Counted from the first letter of the stretch, positions 26,197 to 35,364 are shown. The stretch: DNA of 64,000 nucleotides from Actinomadura syzygii (GCF_008085905.1 NZ_VSFF01000012.1:372001-436000), one strand, 5' to 3'. Translations and numbers: made by a program. Notes: generated by a model not told the origin, from the letters alone.

Positions 26197-27618
26197 GTGA
26201 GTCAGCTGAGCGAGCCGTCCGGCTACCGGCGCGCCATCGGCGCGATCATGGCCCGCGGAGTCGAGTGGGAGATCGATCCGACCCTCGACCGCGTCCGCGA
26301 CCTGCTCGACGTCCTCGGGGAGCCGCAACGCGCCTACCCGGTGATCCACATCGCCGGGACCAACGGCAAGTCCAGCACGGCCCGGCTCGTCGAGGCGCTG
26401 CTGCGCGAGCGCGGGCTGCGCACGGGCCTGTACACCAGCCCGGAGCTGACCACCCTGCGGGAGCGGATCGCGATCGACGGGGAGCCGATCAGCGAGGACG
26501 GCTTCGCCGCCGCGTTCGAGGACGTCCTGCCCTACGTCCAGCTCGTCGACGGCAAGCACCCGGTGGAGCTGTCGTTCTTCGAGGTGCTGACGGCGATGGC
26601 GTACGCGGCGTTCGCGGACGCCCCGGTCGACGTCGCGGTCGTCGAGGCGGGGATGGGCGGCGTCTGGGACGCGACCAACGTCGCGGACGGCGCCGTCGCC
26701 GTGATCACCCCGATCGGCCTCGACCACACCCGCTACCTCGGCGACACGCTGGAGGAGATCGCGGGGGAGAAGGCCGGGATCATCAAGCCCGGATCGGTCG
26801 CGGTGCTGGCCCAGCAGCCCGTCGAGGCGGCCGAGGTGCTGCTCCGGCGGGTCGCCGAGACCGGCGCGGCCGTCGCCCGCGAGGGCATCGAGTACGGCGT
26901 GCTCAGCCGGGACGTCGCGGTCGGCGGGCAGCAGCTCCGCCTCCAGGGCCTGCACGGCGTGTACGACGAGATCTTCCTGCCGCTGTTCGGCGACCACCAG
27001 GCGAGCAACGCCGCGACGGCCCTCGCCGCCGTGGAGGCGTTCGCCAGTGGCGCGCCGACCAGGGGCGAGCACAACCTGGAGGCCGCGACCCGCATCGCGC
27101 CCGGCGAGTCCTTTCTCGGCGGCGAGGAGGGGCAGCTCGACCCGGCGCTGGTGCGCAGCGGGTTCGCGAAGTCGGCGTCGCCCGGCCGCCTCGAGGTCGC
27201 GCGGACCAGCCCGACCGTCCTGCTGGACGCCGCGCACAACCCCGCCGGGATGGCCGCGACCGTCAACACGGTCACCGAGTCGTTCGGCTTCACCCGGCTC
27301 GCCGGGGTCCTCGCGATCGCGTCCGACAAGGACGTCGCGGGCGTCCTCGACCAGCTCGAACCCGTGGTGGAGGAGCTGGTCGTCACCCGCAACTCCTCGC
27401 CGCGCTCGATGCCGCCGGAGGAGCTGGCCGAGATCGCCGAGAGCATCTTCGGCCCCGAGCGGGTGCACGTCGCGGACCGGCTGGACGACGCGATCGACCG
27501 GGCCATCGGCCTCGCCGAGGAGACCGGCGAGTACCGCGGCGCCGGAGTCCTGATCACCGGCTCGGTGGTCACCGCCGGAGACGCCCGCACCTTGCTCCGG
27601 GTCGAGGAGGGGCGATGA
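26197..27618 (+). CDS. folC: bifunctional dihydrofolate synthase/folylpolyglutamate synthase
   Basis: The 473-residue cytosolic ligase adds glutamate to dihydropteroate and to tetrahydrofolates. The P-loop GTNGKSS occupies 54-60. VVEAGMGGVWDATNV, ITPIGLDHTRYLGDTLEEIAGEKAGI and the C-terminal VLLDAAHNPAGM are all present, so it is a complete FolC. GTG 26197 is preferred; a GTG two codons earlier is possible. The stop overlaps the ATG of the DUF4233 gene (ATGA), the usual folC-DUF4233-ndk order. Confidence 0.95.
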   Translation: MSQLSEPSGYRRAIGAIMARGVEWEIDPTLDRVRDLLDVLGEPQRAYPVIHIAGTNGKSSTARLVEALLRERGLRTGLYTSPELTTLRERIAIDGEPISEDGFAAAFEDVLPYVQLVDGKHPVELSFFEVLTAMAYAAFADAPVDVAVVEAGMGGVWDATNVADGAVAVITPIGLDHTRYLGDTLEEIAGEKAGIIKPGSVAVLAQQPVEAAEVLLRRVAETGAAVAREGIEYGVLSRDVAVGGQQLRLQGLHGVYDEIFLPLFGDHQASNAATALAAVEAFASGAPTRGEHNLEAATRIAPGESFLGGEEGQLDPALVRSGFAKSASPGRLEVARTSPTVLLDAAHNPAGMAATVNTVTESFGFTRLAGVLAIASDKDVAGVLDQLEPVVEELVVTRNSSPRSMPPEELAEIAESIFGPERVHVADRLDDAIDRAIGLAEETGEYRGAGVLITGSVVTAGDARTLLRVEEGR

Positions 27619-27971
27619 CGACCACGGGACGGCGGACCGCGGCGCCGAATCCGGCTCGGCGGCTGCTCGCCACGGTGCTGGGGTGCGAGGCCATCGTGAT
27701 CGCGCTGGCGATCCCGGTGGCGGTGTCGGTGCTGGACGTCGACGGCGCGACCGCCGGCGGCGTCTGCGGCGGGCTGGCCGTCGCGTGCCTGCTGCTCGCG
27801 GGGCTGCTGCGGTTCCGGTGGGCGGTCGCGGTGGGGACCGTCCTCCAGGTGCTGATCGTCGCGACCGGGTTCATGGTCCCGGCCATGTTCTTCCTCGGCG
27901 TCCTGTTCGGGGCGCTCTGGGGGACGGCCATTTGGATGGGACGCAAGGCGGAGAGCGTCCGGCCGCGCTAA
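27615..27971 (+). CDS. DUF4233 small membrane protein
   Basis: The 118-residue protein has four transmembrane helices, for example LGCEAIVIALAIPVAVSVL, a Gly-rich second helix, VAVGTVLQVLIVATGFMVPA and FFLGVLFGALWGTAIWM. This size, topology and position after folC match DUF4233, an actinobacterial family of unknown function. The ATG overlaps the folC stop by 4 nt and follows GAGGAGG, so it is translationally coupled to folC. Confidence 0.88.
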   Translation: MTTTGRRTAAPNPARRLLATVLGCEAIVIALAIPVAVSVLDVDGATAGGVCGGLAVACLLLAGLLRFRWAVAVGTVLQVLIVATGFMVPAMFFLGVLFGALWGTAIWMGRKAESVRPR

Positions 27972-28164
27972 ATTCGCCGGGACGGTACGCCGGTCCTTAT
28001 TCGCCGCCGATCGCTTGAGCGATGCGGGGCGGCCGGTCAATGCCGGATGAAAATACGATCTCGTCCGCCATGTGTGGCTATTTCCGATCTATTTCGCAAT
28101 TCCGACATACTTCACTTTCCGGAATGCGCGTCCGGCGGATGACGACCCTGCGAAGGAGCGGGCC

Positions 28165-29640
28165 GTGTCTCTGCACGCGCTGTCTCTGCACGCGCTGTCA
28201 TCGCGCACCGGCGGGCCCGTGTCCGGCCGCGCCCGTCCCGTCCAGTGGTCTCCGGGGGCGCGGCCCGAGCGGCGGGCGCGGCACCGGCTCGGCACGCTCG
28301 GCGCGGTGCTGCTGACCCTGACCGCGCCGCCCGCGGCCGTCCTCGTCGTCCCGGACGCGGCGGGCGACGTCGTCCCCGCCGCCGCGCACGCCCTCGGCCT
28401 CGGCGACGGCGGCGTCCCCGCGCTGCTGCGCGCCACCGGTCTGTCCCTGCCCGCGCTGCTCGTCGCCGTCCCGCTCGGCGCCGTCGCCGCGCGCCGGTTC
28501 CCCGCGCTGGGCGTGCTCGCGACCGGGCTCGCCGTCCTGCTCGCCGGGCTCGGGACGGCCCGGCTCGCCGACTCGGTCGCGCTCGCCGGGACGGTCCGCG
28601 CCGCGCAGGGCGCGGGCGCGGGGATCGTCCTGCCCGCGTCGCTCGTCCTCGTGTGGGAGCGCCGCAGCCGGGCCCTCGCCGCGCTCTGGGCGGGCGTGCT
28701 CGCGGGCATGCTGATCATCGCGATGCCGCTGGCGCTGCGGGCCGTCCCGCCGGGGGACGTCTCCCGCGACTGGCGGGACGCCCTCGCCCCCTACCCGTGG
28801 CCCGCCCTCGCCGCCGCCGTCGCCGCCGCCGTCCACCTGGTGCTGCGCGGGCGCGGGCCGTCCGTCCTGCCCGCCGCCCGGCTCGCCGAGCGCGGGCAGC
28901 TGCTGCTCCCGTTCGCCCCGGCGGCGGGCTTCGCGTTCCTCGCCGTCGTCGCCGCGCACGCGTGGTCGCCCGGCGCGCGGCTCGTCGTCGCCGGGCTCGC
29001 CCTGACCGCGCTGCTCGGCCTCGCCCTCACCGCCCGCCGCGACGCCACCGCGGGCAGCCCGTTCGGCTGCGCCGTCGTCATGATCGCCGCCGGGATGCTC
29101 TGCCACCCCGTCGCGGGCCCGCTCGCCGGACTCGCCGCCGACGCCCACGGGCGCGACGCCGCCGCCCCGCTCCTCCCGTTCGGCGCCGCCGCCGTCGCCG
29201 CCGTGCTCGCGGCGCTCGGCTCCACCCGCGTCCCCGCGCGCCGCGCCGTCCGCGCCGGCTGCTGCCTCGTCGCCGCGGCCGTCCCGCTCGGCCTCACCGC
29301 CGACGTCCACGACCGCTGGACGCTGCTCGGGCCGCTCGTCCTGCTCGGCGCGGGCGCGGGCGGCGCCCTCGCCGCGTCGCTGCGGGACGCCGGCGTCGGC
29401 GCCGCCCTCTTCGGCCTCTCGCTCTGCTTCCCCGCCGTGCTCACCGGGCAGCTGATCGTGCTGTCCCTGCAGGCGGCGCGGCTGGAACGGCTGCGGCCCG
29501 CCTCCGACGCGGAGCGGGCGCACGCGCTGCTCGACGGCTACCACGGCTGGCTCGTCGTCGCCGCGGCCGCCGCCGTCCTGCTCGCCGCCGTCGCCGCCGC
29601 AGTGCCCGGCAGGTCCGTCGCAACGTCCCGCGCCCGGTAG
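28165..29640 (+). CDS. multi-pass membrane protein, MFS-like
   Basis: The 491-residue protein has about 12-14 hydrophobic helices and resembles a major facilitator (GTVRAAQGAGAGIVLPASLVLVWE looks like an MFS motif region), but charged signature motifs between helices 2 and 3 are weak. GTG 28165 has AAGGAG 7 nt upstream. The first residues are a short duplication (SLHALSLHAL) from a repeated 15-mer. A relatively AT-rich 193-bp gap precedes it. It lies between DUF4233 and ndk, where related genomes normally have nothing, so it is an insertion in conserved synteny. The substrate is unknown. Confidence 0.72.
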   Translation: MSLHALSLHALSSRTGGPVSGRARPVQWSPGARPERRARHRLGTLGAVLLTLTAPPAAVLVVPDAAGDVVPAAAHALGLGDGGVPALLRATGLSLPALLVAVPLGAVAARRFPALGVLATGLAVLLAGLGTARLADSVALAGTVRAAQGAGAGIVLPASLVLVWERRSRALAALWAGVLAGMLIIAMPLALRAVPPGDVSRDWRDALAPYPWPALAAAVAAAVHLVLRGRGPSVLPAARLAERGQLLLPFAPAAGFAFLAVVAAHAWSPGARLVVAGLALTALLGLALTARRDATAGSPFGCAVVMIAAGMLCHPVAGPLAGLAADAHGRDAAAPLLPFGAAAVAAVLAALGSTRVPARRAVRAGCCLVAAAVPLGLTADVHDRWTLLGPLVLLGAGAGGALAASLRDAGVGAALFGLSLCFPAVLTGQLIVLSLQAARLERLRPASDAERAHALLDGYHGWLVVAAAAAVLLAAVAAAVPGRSVATSRAR

Positions 29641-29686
29641 GATTCGCGCGCCGCATGAATCCGAAAGTCTTCGAGGAGAGCCACCC

Positions 29687-30091
29687 GTGTCCGAGCGCAC
29701 CCTGGTCCTTGTCAAGCCCGACGGCGTCCGCCGCGGCGTCATCGGCGAGGTCATCGCCCGCATCGAGCGCAAGGGCCTGAAGCTCGTCGCGCTGGAGCTC
29801 CGCACCCTTTCTCGCGACACCGCCGAGGCCCACTACGAGGAGCACGCGAGCAAGCCGTTCTTCGGCGAGCTGGTCGAGTTCATCACCGGCGGCCCGCTCG
29901 TCGCCATGGTCGTCGAGGGCCCCCGCGCCATCGAGGCGTTCCGCGCGCTCGCCGGTGCCACCGACCCGGTCAGCGCCACCCCCGGCACCATCCGCGGCGA
30001 CTTCGCCCTGGAGATCGGCGAGAACATCGTCCACGGCTCCGACTCGACCTACTCGGCGGAGCGGGAGATCAAGCTCTTCTTCCCCAGTTAG
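29687..30091 (+). CDS. ndk: nucleoside diphosphate kinase
   Basis: The 134-residue cytosolic enzyme transfers the gamma-phosphate from ATP to NDPs through a phospho-histidine. The active-site His116 lies in NIVHGSDS. The N-terminal RTLVLVKPDGVRRG and the Kpn-loop region GPLVAMVVEG are intact. The length is that of the bacterial family. The GTG at 29687 follows GGAGAG. Three successive hairpins lie directly downstream, the first 2 nt after the stop. Confidence 0.97.
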   Translation: MSERTLVLVKPDGVRRGVIGEVIARIERKGLKLVALELRTLSRDTAEAHYEEHASKPFFGELVEFITGGPLVAMVVEGPRAIEAFRALAGATDPVSATPGTIRGDFALEIGENIVHGSDSTYSAEREIKLFFPS

Positions 30092-30092
30092 C

Positions 30093-30112
30093 CCAGGGGG
30101 GCGACCCCCTGG
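30093..30112 (+). repeat. GC hairpin element, copy 3 (GNRA-capped)
   Basis: CCAGGGGG pairs with CCCCCTGG over 8 bp around a GCGA tetraloop. Compared with copies 1 and 2, an A-T pair has been added to both arms, preserving the fold. GGAACCCCCG follows, matching the GGACCCCCG that follows the other copies. Confidence 0.75.
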
Positions 30113-30124
30113 AACCCCCGTTGC

Positions 30125-30230
30125 GCACGGCGGGCCGTTTCCCGATTCGCGTTCGCTTCTCGGGAAACGGTCCGCCGTGCGGCGGTTCGTGCGGCCTCCG
30201 GCGCTGGGGCGCCTCCGGCCGCACGAACCG
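30125..30230 (+). terminator. two long hairpins after ndk
   Basis: Hairpin 30125-30180 has a 21-bp stem, all paired except one G-U wobble at 30134/30171, with a 14-nt loop. Hairpin 30183-30230 has a 14-bp perfect stem (CGGTTCGTGCGGCC) and a small nested hairpin at 30200-30213. Together with the GNRA hairpin they form a 140-nt structured block that probably ends ndk transcription. Confidence 0.7.
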
Positions 30231-30615
30231 TGGCCCCGGCTCAGGTTCGAGCGTTGCGCCGGTTGAGGTTCGGCCGTGGTGCGGGCTGGGCTTCGGGTGT
30301 GGTGTGGGGTGGGGTTCGGCCGAGGCTCGGTTCTGGGCCGAACTGTTGCGCGGGGTGTGGTTCGGCCGTGGTGTGGGGGGCGGTTCGAACCTTGGGTTAG
30401 GGCGGTCCAATTTCTCGGGCGGATTGGGGTCACAATCTGGCGCGTGGTCTTGGCACGGGCAAGATCCGTGACCTAGGTTTGGGGAACAGGCGCTGGTCAA
30501 CACTCGTTTTTTGGGGGACGCGCGACGGCGGGGTGACTGCCCGCGGACGCGGCCGCACGTTACGATGGACGCGCCGCTATACACGCCCATCAATCATGAA
30601 GGGCTCCCTTTCTTC
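30231..30615. other. G/T-rich intergenic stretch and mreB leader
   Basis: No gene is visible. From 30240 to about 30420 the + strand is strongly G/T-skewed with imperfect repeats of GGTTCGGCCGTGGTG. From 30420 the composition normalises and includes a possible sigma-E-type promoter. An in-frame ATG at 30565 would extend MreB by 17 residues but lacks a ribosome site. Confidence 0.5.
30483..30507 (+). promoter_or_regulatory. possible sigma-E-type (ECF) promoter for mreB
   Basis: GGAAC at 30483-30487 is followed after 16 bp by TCGTT at 30504. GGAAC with a TC-containing -10 about 16 bp later is the pattern of cell-envelope-stress sigma-E promoters in Streptomyces. It is 109 bp upstream of the mreB ATG. 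This is a motif match only. Confidence 0.35.
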
Positions 30616-31650
30616 ATGGGTAACAAGCTGTCGTTTCTTGGCCGTGACATGGCGGTCGATCTCGGAACCGCCAACACTCTGGTTTACGTGCGCGGGCGCG
30701 GGATCGTCCTCAACGAACCGTCCGTCGTGGCGATCAACACCAACACCGGGAAGATCGTCGCCGTGGGCATCGAGGCGAAGCGGATGATCGGCCGCACGCC
30801 GGGCAACATCGTCGCCGTCCGCCCGCTCAAGGACGGCGTCATCGCCGACTTCGACGTCACCGAGCGGATGCTGCGGTACTTCATCCAGAAGGTGCACAAG
30901 CGGCGGCACTTCGCCAAGCCGCGCATCGTCGTCGCCGTGCCGAGCGGGATCACCGGCGTCGAGCAGCGCGCGGTGAAGGAGGCCGGCTACCAGGCCGGCG
31001 CCCGCCGCGTGTACATCATCGAGGAGCCCATGGCCGCCGCGATCGGCGCCGGGCTGCCCGTCTACGAGCCGACCGGCAACATGGTGGTCGACATCGGCGG
31101 CGGCACCACCGAGGTCGCGATCATCTCGCTCGGCGGGATCGTCACGAGCCAGTCCGTCCGCGTCGGCGGCGACGAGCTCGACCAGGCGGTCATCTCCTTC
31201 TCGAAGAAGGAATACTCCCTGATGCTCGGGGAACGGACCGCCGAGGAGATCAAGATGGCGATCGGCTCCGCCTATCCGGGTGGGGACGAGGAGCCGCACG
31301 CGGAGATCCGCGGGCGCGACCTCGTCAGCGGGCTGCCGAAGACCGTGGTGATCTCCGCCGAGGAGGTCCGGCGGGCCATCGAGGAGCCGGTCAACGCCGT
31401 GGTGGACGCGGTGAAGACCACGCTCGACAAGTGCCCGCCCGAGCTGTCCGGCGACATCATGGACCGCGGGATCGCCCTCACCGGCGGCGGCGCGCTGCTG
31501 AAGAACCTCGACGAGCGCCTCCGCGAGGAGACCGGGATGCCCATCCACCTGGTGGACAACCCGCTCGACTCGGTGGTGCTCGGCACCGGCAAGTGCGTCG
31601 AGGACTTCGAGTCCCTCCGGCAGGTGCTCGTGCCGGAGCCGCGTCACTGA
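30616..31650 (+). CDS. mreB: rod shape-determining actin homologue MreB
   Basis: The 344-residue actin-like ATPase polymerises under the membrane and organises lateral wall and spore wall synthesis. Phosphate-1 motif AVDLGTANTLVYVRG, phosphate-2 MVVDIGGGTTEVAII and adenosine motif LTGGGALLKNLDE are all present. ATG 30616 gives MGNKLSFLGRDMAVDLG, the standard actinobacterial N-terminus. It is the first gene of mreB-mreC-mreD-PBP2-rodA; mreC starts 36 nt after it. Confidence 0.97.
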   Translation: MGNKLSFLGRDMAVDLGTANTLVYVRGRGIVLNEPSVVAINTNTGKIVAVGIEAKRMIGRTPGNIVAVRPLKDGVIADFDVTERMLRYFIQKVHKRRHFAKPRIVVAVPSGITGVEQRAVKEAGYQAGARRVYIIEEPMAAAIGAGLPVYEPTGNMVVDIGGGTTEVAIISLGGIVTSQSVRVGGDELDQAVISFSKKEYSLMLGERTAEEIKMAIGSAYPGGDEEPHAEIRGRDLVSGLPKTVVISAEEVRRAIEEPVNAVVDAVKTTLDKCPPELSGDIMDRGIALTGGGALLKNLDERLREETGMPIHLVDNPLDSVVLGTGKCVEDFESLRQVLVPEPRH

Positions 31651-31686
31651 TACCCCCGGACTGACTGAGAAACGGGAGGTCGGTGG

Positions 31687-32691
31687 GTGAAGGACACCCG
31701 GCGCACCCGCGTCGTCCTCGGCGCGCTGCTCGTCGTGGCCCTCGCGATGATCACCATTGACTACCGCGGCGGCGACGACTCGCCGCTGCGCGGCCTGCGC
31801 GACGTCGGCGCCACCGTGTTCGGCCCGGTCGAGCGCGTGTCGGCGGCGGTCGTCCGGCCGGTCGGCGACACGTTCGACTCGATCACCGACGCGCCCGGCG
31901 AGCGGCGCCGCGCGGACCGGCTCGAACGGCAGAACCAGCGGCTCCGCGAGCAGCTCCGCGCGCTGAGCCTCGACAAGGACAGGTCCGCCCAGCTGCAGCG
32001 GATGCTCGGCACCGCCGGGACGGGCGGCTACAAGGTCCTCGCCGCGCAGGTCATCTCCGCGGGGCAGGGCTTCGAGGACACCGTCACCATCGACGTCGGC
32101 AGCCGCGGCGGCGTCACCCGCGACATGACCGTGATGAGCGCCGACGGGCTCGTCGGCCGCGTCACCCGCGTCGGGCCCGCGACGGCGACCGTGCTGCTCG
32201 CCACCGACCAGACGTCCTCGATCGGGTCGCGGCTCGAAGCGTCCAAGGAGATCGGGATCGTGCAGGGCCGCGGCCGCCGCGGCTTCGGCGGGGGCGGCGG
32301 CACGCCGCTGCGCTTCCAGCTCCTGGACGCGACCGCGCCGATCGCCGTCGGCCAGCGGATCGTGACGCTCGGATCGCAGGGCCAGCGGCCGTACGTGCCG
32401 GGCGTCCCGATCGGCGTCGTCGAGCGCATCGACCGCTCCGCCGGGGGCCTCACCCGCACCGCCTACGTCCGGCCGTTCGTCCGGTTCACCAGCCTGGACG
32501 TCGTCGCCGTCGTCGTCGCGCCGCCGAAGCAGGACCCGCGGGACGCGCTGCTCCCGCCGAAGCCGCCGCCCCCCGCGCCGTCCACGAGCCCGTCCGCGCA
32601 CCCGTCCGCCACCCCGACGCGGGGCAAGCGGCCGGAGGCGCGGCCGAGCGGAACGAAGAGCCCGTTCACGAGACCGAGCCGGGGAGACTGA
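31687..32691 (+). CDS. mreC: rod shape-determining protein MreC
   Basis: The 334-residue bitopic protein has one N-terminal transmembrane helix (about 9-25, VVLGALLVVALAMITI), a periplasmic coiled coil (about 75-100, ERRRADRLERQNQRLREQL) and the double beta-barrel MreC domain (120-275, containing GVTRDMTVMSADGLVGRV). A Pro/Ser/Thr-rich tail of about 55 residues follows, longer than usual. MreC bridges MreB/MreD to PBP2. GTG 31687 follows GGGAGG. Its stop is 1 nt before the mreD start. Confidence 0.95.
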   Translation: MKDTRRTRVVLGALLVVALAMITIDYRGGDDSPLRGLRDVGATVFGPVERVSAAVVRPVGDTFDSITDAPGERRRADRLERQNQRLREQLRALSLDKDRSAQLQRMLGTAGTGGYKVLAAQVISAGQGFEDTVTIDVGSRGGVTRDMTVMSADGLVGRVTRVGPATATVLLATDQTSSIGSRLEASKEIGIVQGRGRRGFGGGGGTPLRFQLLDATAPIAVGQRIVTLGSQGQRPYVPGVPIGVVERIDRSAGGLTRTAYVRPFVRFTSLDVVAVVVAPPKQDPRDALLPPKPPPPAPSTSPSAHPSATPTRGKRPEARPSGTKSPFTRPSRGD

Positions 32692-32692
32692 C

Positions 32693-33292
32693 GTGCTGAA
32701 CCCGCCCGAGGCGTCGCCCGCCGGGCGCGCCGCGGTGGCCGCCGTGGTGATCGTCGTGACGTTGATCCTGCAGGTGTCGGTCGCGAACCGGCTGCCGCTG
32801 CCCGGCGGCGTCCAACCCGACCTGGTGCTGCTCGCCGTCGTCGCGCTGGCGCTCGTCGCCGGGTCGATGACGGGCATGGTCGCCGGGTTCCTCGCCGGGC
32901 TCGCCGCCGACATCGTCCCGCCCGCCGACCACACCATCGGCCGGTACGCCCTCGTCTACTGCCTGATCGGCTACCTGTGCGGGGTCGCGACCGCCGAGAT
33001 GGACCGGCAGTCCGTCGTGCCGTTCTTCGCCGTCGCCGCCGGGGCCCTCGCCGGGACCGTCCTCTACGCGGTGACGGGCATGATCCTCGGCGACCCGCGC
33101 GCCGAGTGGGCGTCGGTGTCGCGGATGGTCCCGCCGCAGGTGCTGTACGACGTCATCGCCAGCCCGTTCGTCGTGTGGGCCGTGCTGCGGGCCACCCGCC
33201 GGTACGAACGCGGCGAGCGAACCCGCGGGGACGGCCTCGCGGTCCCCGCCGCCCGCTACCGCGCGATGTCGGGGCGGGGCGGGACGCTGTGA
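32693..33292 (+). CDS. mreD: rod shape-determining membrane protein MreD
   Basis: The 199-residue integral membrane protein has five to six helices, including AAVAAVVIVVTLILQVSV at the N-terminus and LVLLAVVALALVAGSMTGMV. It completes the MreCD complex with RodA and PBP2. GTG 32693 is preceded by GGGGAG at the end of mreC. The last codons overlap the PBP2 start by 4 nt (GTGA). It carries a charged Arg-rich cytoplasmic tail. Confidence 0.93.
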   Translation: MLNPPEASPAGRAAVAAVVIVVTLILQVSVANRLPLPGGVQPDLVLLAVVALALVAGSMTGMVAGFLAGLAADIVPPADHTIGRYALVYCLIGYLCGVATAEMDRQSVVPFFAVAAGALAGTVLYAVTGMILGDPRAEWASVSRMVPPQVLYDVIASPFVVWAVLRATRRYERGERTRGDGLAVPAARYRAMSGRGGTL

Positions 33293-35364
33293 ACCCGCGT
33301 ACCCATTTCCGACTCGTCGTCCTGTACGTGCTGGTCGGTGCGCTGCTGCTCGTCCTGGTCGGGCGCCTGTGGTCGCTGCAGGTCCTCGAAGGGGAGCACT
33401 ACCAGGGGATCGCCGCGCAGAACCGCACCCGCGACATCGTCGTGCCCGCCGTCCGCGGCATGATCCTGGACGACCGGGGCCGGCCCCTCGTCCGCAACAC
33501 GAGCGCGCTCGTCGTGTCCGTCGACCGGACGACCCTGTCCCGGCAGAAGGACGGCGGCAAGTCGATCGTCAAGCGGCTGGCGGGCGTCCTCGGCGTGAGC
33601 CAGGACGAGATCACCAAGCGGATCCGGCTCTGCGGCCCCGGCATCAAGCGCCCGTGCTGGCCCGGCTCGCCCTACCAGCCGATCCCCGTCGAGGACCACG
33701 TCGACCCGAAGCGCGCGTTGCAGATCATGGAGCGCCAGGAGGACTTCCCCGGCGTCACCGCGCAGGTCCAGGCGGTCCGCGACTACCCGAACCCGGAGGG
33801 CGCGAGCGCCGCGCAGGTGCTCGGCTACCTGCAGCCCGTCACGCAGGAGGAGCTCGACAGGCGCACCGGCCTGAAGGTCACCGGGTACAGCGGCGTCGAC
33901 CTGGTCGGACGCGCCGGCCTCGAAGCGCAATACGACACCGCGCTGCGCGGCGAGCCCGGCTTCCGCAAGGTGCTCGTCGACAGCCAGGGACGTGTCACCG
34001 GCACCGCGGCGGAGCAGCCGCCCGTCGCGGGCTCCCACATCGTCACCAGCATCGACGCCGGGGTGCAGGGCGCCGCGGAGAAGGCCCTCCAGCACGCCGT
34101 CGAGGGCGCGCGCAAGGCGGGCCACCCGGCCGACGCGGGCGCCGCCGTCGTCATGGACGTGCAGACCGGCAACCTGGTCGCGATGGCCAGCTACCCGACC
34201 TACGACCCGAGCATCTGGACGGGCGGCATCTCCCAGGACGAGTACGACGCGCTGCTCGGCAAGAAGAAGGGCGAGCCGCTGATCTCGCGGGTCACCCAGG
34301 GGCAGTTCGCGCCCGGCTCCACGTTCAAGATCTCCTCGGTGTCCGCCGCGGTGAAGGACGGGAACAGCCTGCACGGCACCTACGACTGCCCGGGCTCGTA
34401 CAACGTCGGCAATCGCGCGTTCCGCAACTTCGAGGGCCAGGGCTACGGCCCGATGAACCTGCACACCGCGCTGGTCAAGTCCTGCGACACGATCTTCTAC
34501 CGGTTCGCCTACCAGGAGTGGCAGCGCGACGGCGGGATGAAGCCGCGCAAGAACCCGTCCGACCCGATGGTGAAGATGGCCCGCAACTTCGGCTTCGGCA
34601 CCCGCACCGGGATCGACCTGCCGAGCGAGAGCATGGGCCGCATCCCCGACCGGGGCTGGAAGAAGAGCTTCTGGGAGGACACCAAGGAGGCGAACTGCAA
34701 GGGCGCCAAGCAGGGCTACCCGCAGCTCGCGAAGACCGACCCGGCGCGCGCCGCCTACCTCAAGGCCGTCGCGACCGAGAACTGCACCGAGGGGTTCGTG
34801 TGGCGGCCCGGTGACGCGGCCAACTTCTCCGTCGGGCAGGGCGACGTGCTGGTGACGCCGCTGCAGCTCGTCCGCGCGTACTCGGCGGTCGCCAACGGCG
34901 GCCGGATGGTGACGCCGCGGCTCGGCGTCGCCGTGATGCGCCCGGACGGCACGGTCGAGCGCCGCCTCGGCGCGCCGCCCGCCGGGCGGCTCCCGGTCGA
35001 CGCCAAGGTGCTCAAGTACATCCGCGACTCGCTCGGCGACGTCACCAAGGACGGCACCGCGGCCGGCACGTTCGGCGGGTTCGACTTCAAGACCGTGGAC
35101 GTCGGCGGCAAGACCGGCACCGCGGAGGTCTACGGCAAGGACGACACCTCCTGGTTCGCCTCGTTCGGACCGCTGAAGAAGCCGCGGTTCGCGGTGGTCG
35201 CGATGGTCTCGCAGGGCGGGACGGGCGCGTCCACGGCGGCGCCGGCCGTCCGGGAGATCTGGGAGGCCATGTACGGGTTGAACGGCCACAAGAAGCCCAT
35301 CCTGAAGGACGGCCGGCTGCCCGCCGAGCTACCGAAGATCACCGGTGAGGGAGCCGCCGAATGA
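33289..35364 (+). CDS. mrdA: penicillin-binding protein 2 (elongasome transpeptidase)
   Basis: The 691-residue class B PBP cross-links peptidoglycan made by RodA. One N-terminal transmembrane helix (about 8-28) precedes the pedestal domain. The transpeptidase domain carries the nucleophile motif STFK at 344-347, SCD at 398-400 (the SxN-equivalent) and KTG at 608-610. The SxN motif with Asp in third place is seen in other PBP2-type enzymes. Cys pairs in LCGPGIKRPCW and around YDCPGS could form disulfides. GTG 33289 overlaps the mreD stop, and the stop overlaps rodA (ATGA). Confidence 0.95.
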   Translation: MNPRTHFRLVVLYVLVGALLLVLVGRLWSLQVLEGEHYQGIAAQNRTRDIVVPAVRGMILDDRGRPLVRNTSALVVSVDRTTLSRQKDGGKSIVKRLAGVLGVSQDEITKRIRLCGPGIKRPCWPGSPYQPIPVEDHVDPKRALQIMERQEDFPGVTAQVQAVRDYPNPEGASAAQVLGYLQPVTQEELDRRTGLKVTGYSGVDLVGRAGLEAQYDTALRGEPGFRKVLVDSQGRVTGTAAEQPPVAGSHIVTSIDAGVQGAAEKALQHAVEGARKAGHPADAGAAVVMDVQTGNLVAMASYPTYDPSIWTGGISQDEYDALLGKKKGEPLISRVTQGQFAPGSTFKISSVSAAVKDGNSLHGTYDCPGSYNVGNRAFRNFEGQGYGPMNLHTALVKSCDTIFYRFAYQEWQRDGGMKPRKNPSDPMVKMARNFGFGTRTGIDLPSESMGRIPDRGWKKSFWEDTKEANCKGAKQGYPQLAKTDPARAAYLKAVATENCTEGFVWRPGDAANFSVGQGDVLVTPLQLVRAYSAVANGGRMVTPRLGVAVMRPDGTVERRLGAPPAGRLPVDAKVLKYIRDSLGDVTKDGTAAGTFGGFDFKTVDVGGKTGTAEVYGKDDTSWFASFGPLKKPRFAVVAMVSQGGTGASTAAPAVREIWEAMYGLNGHKKPILKDGRLPAELPKITGEGAAE

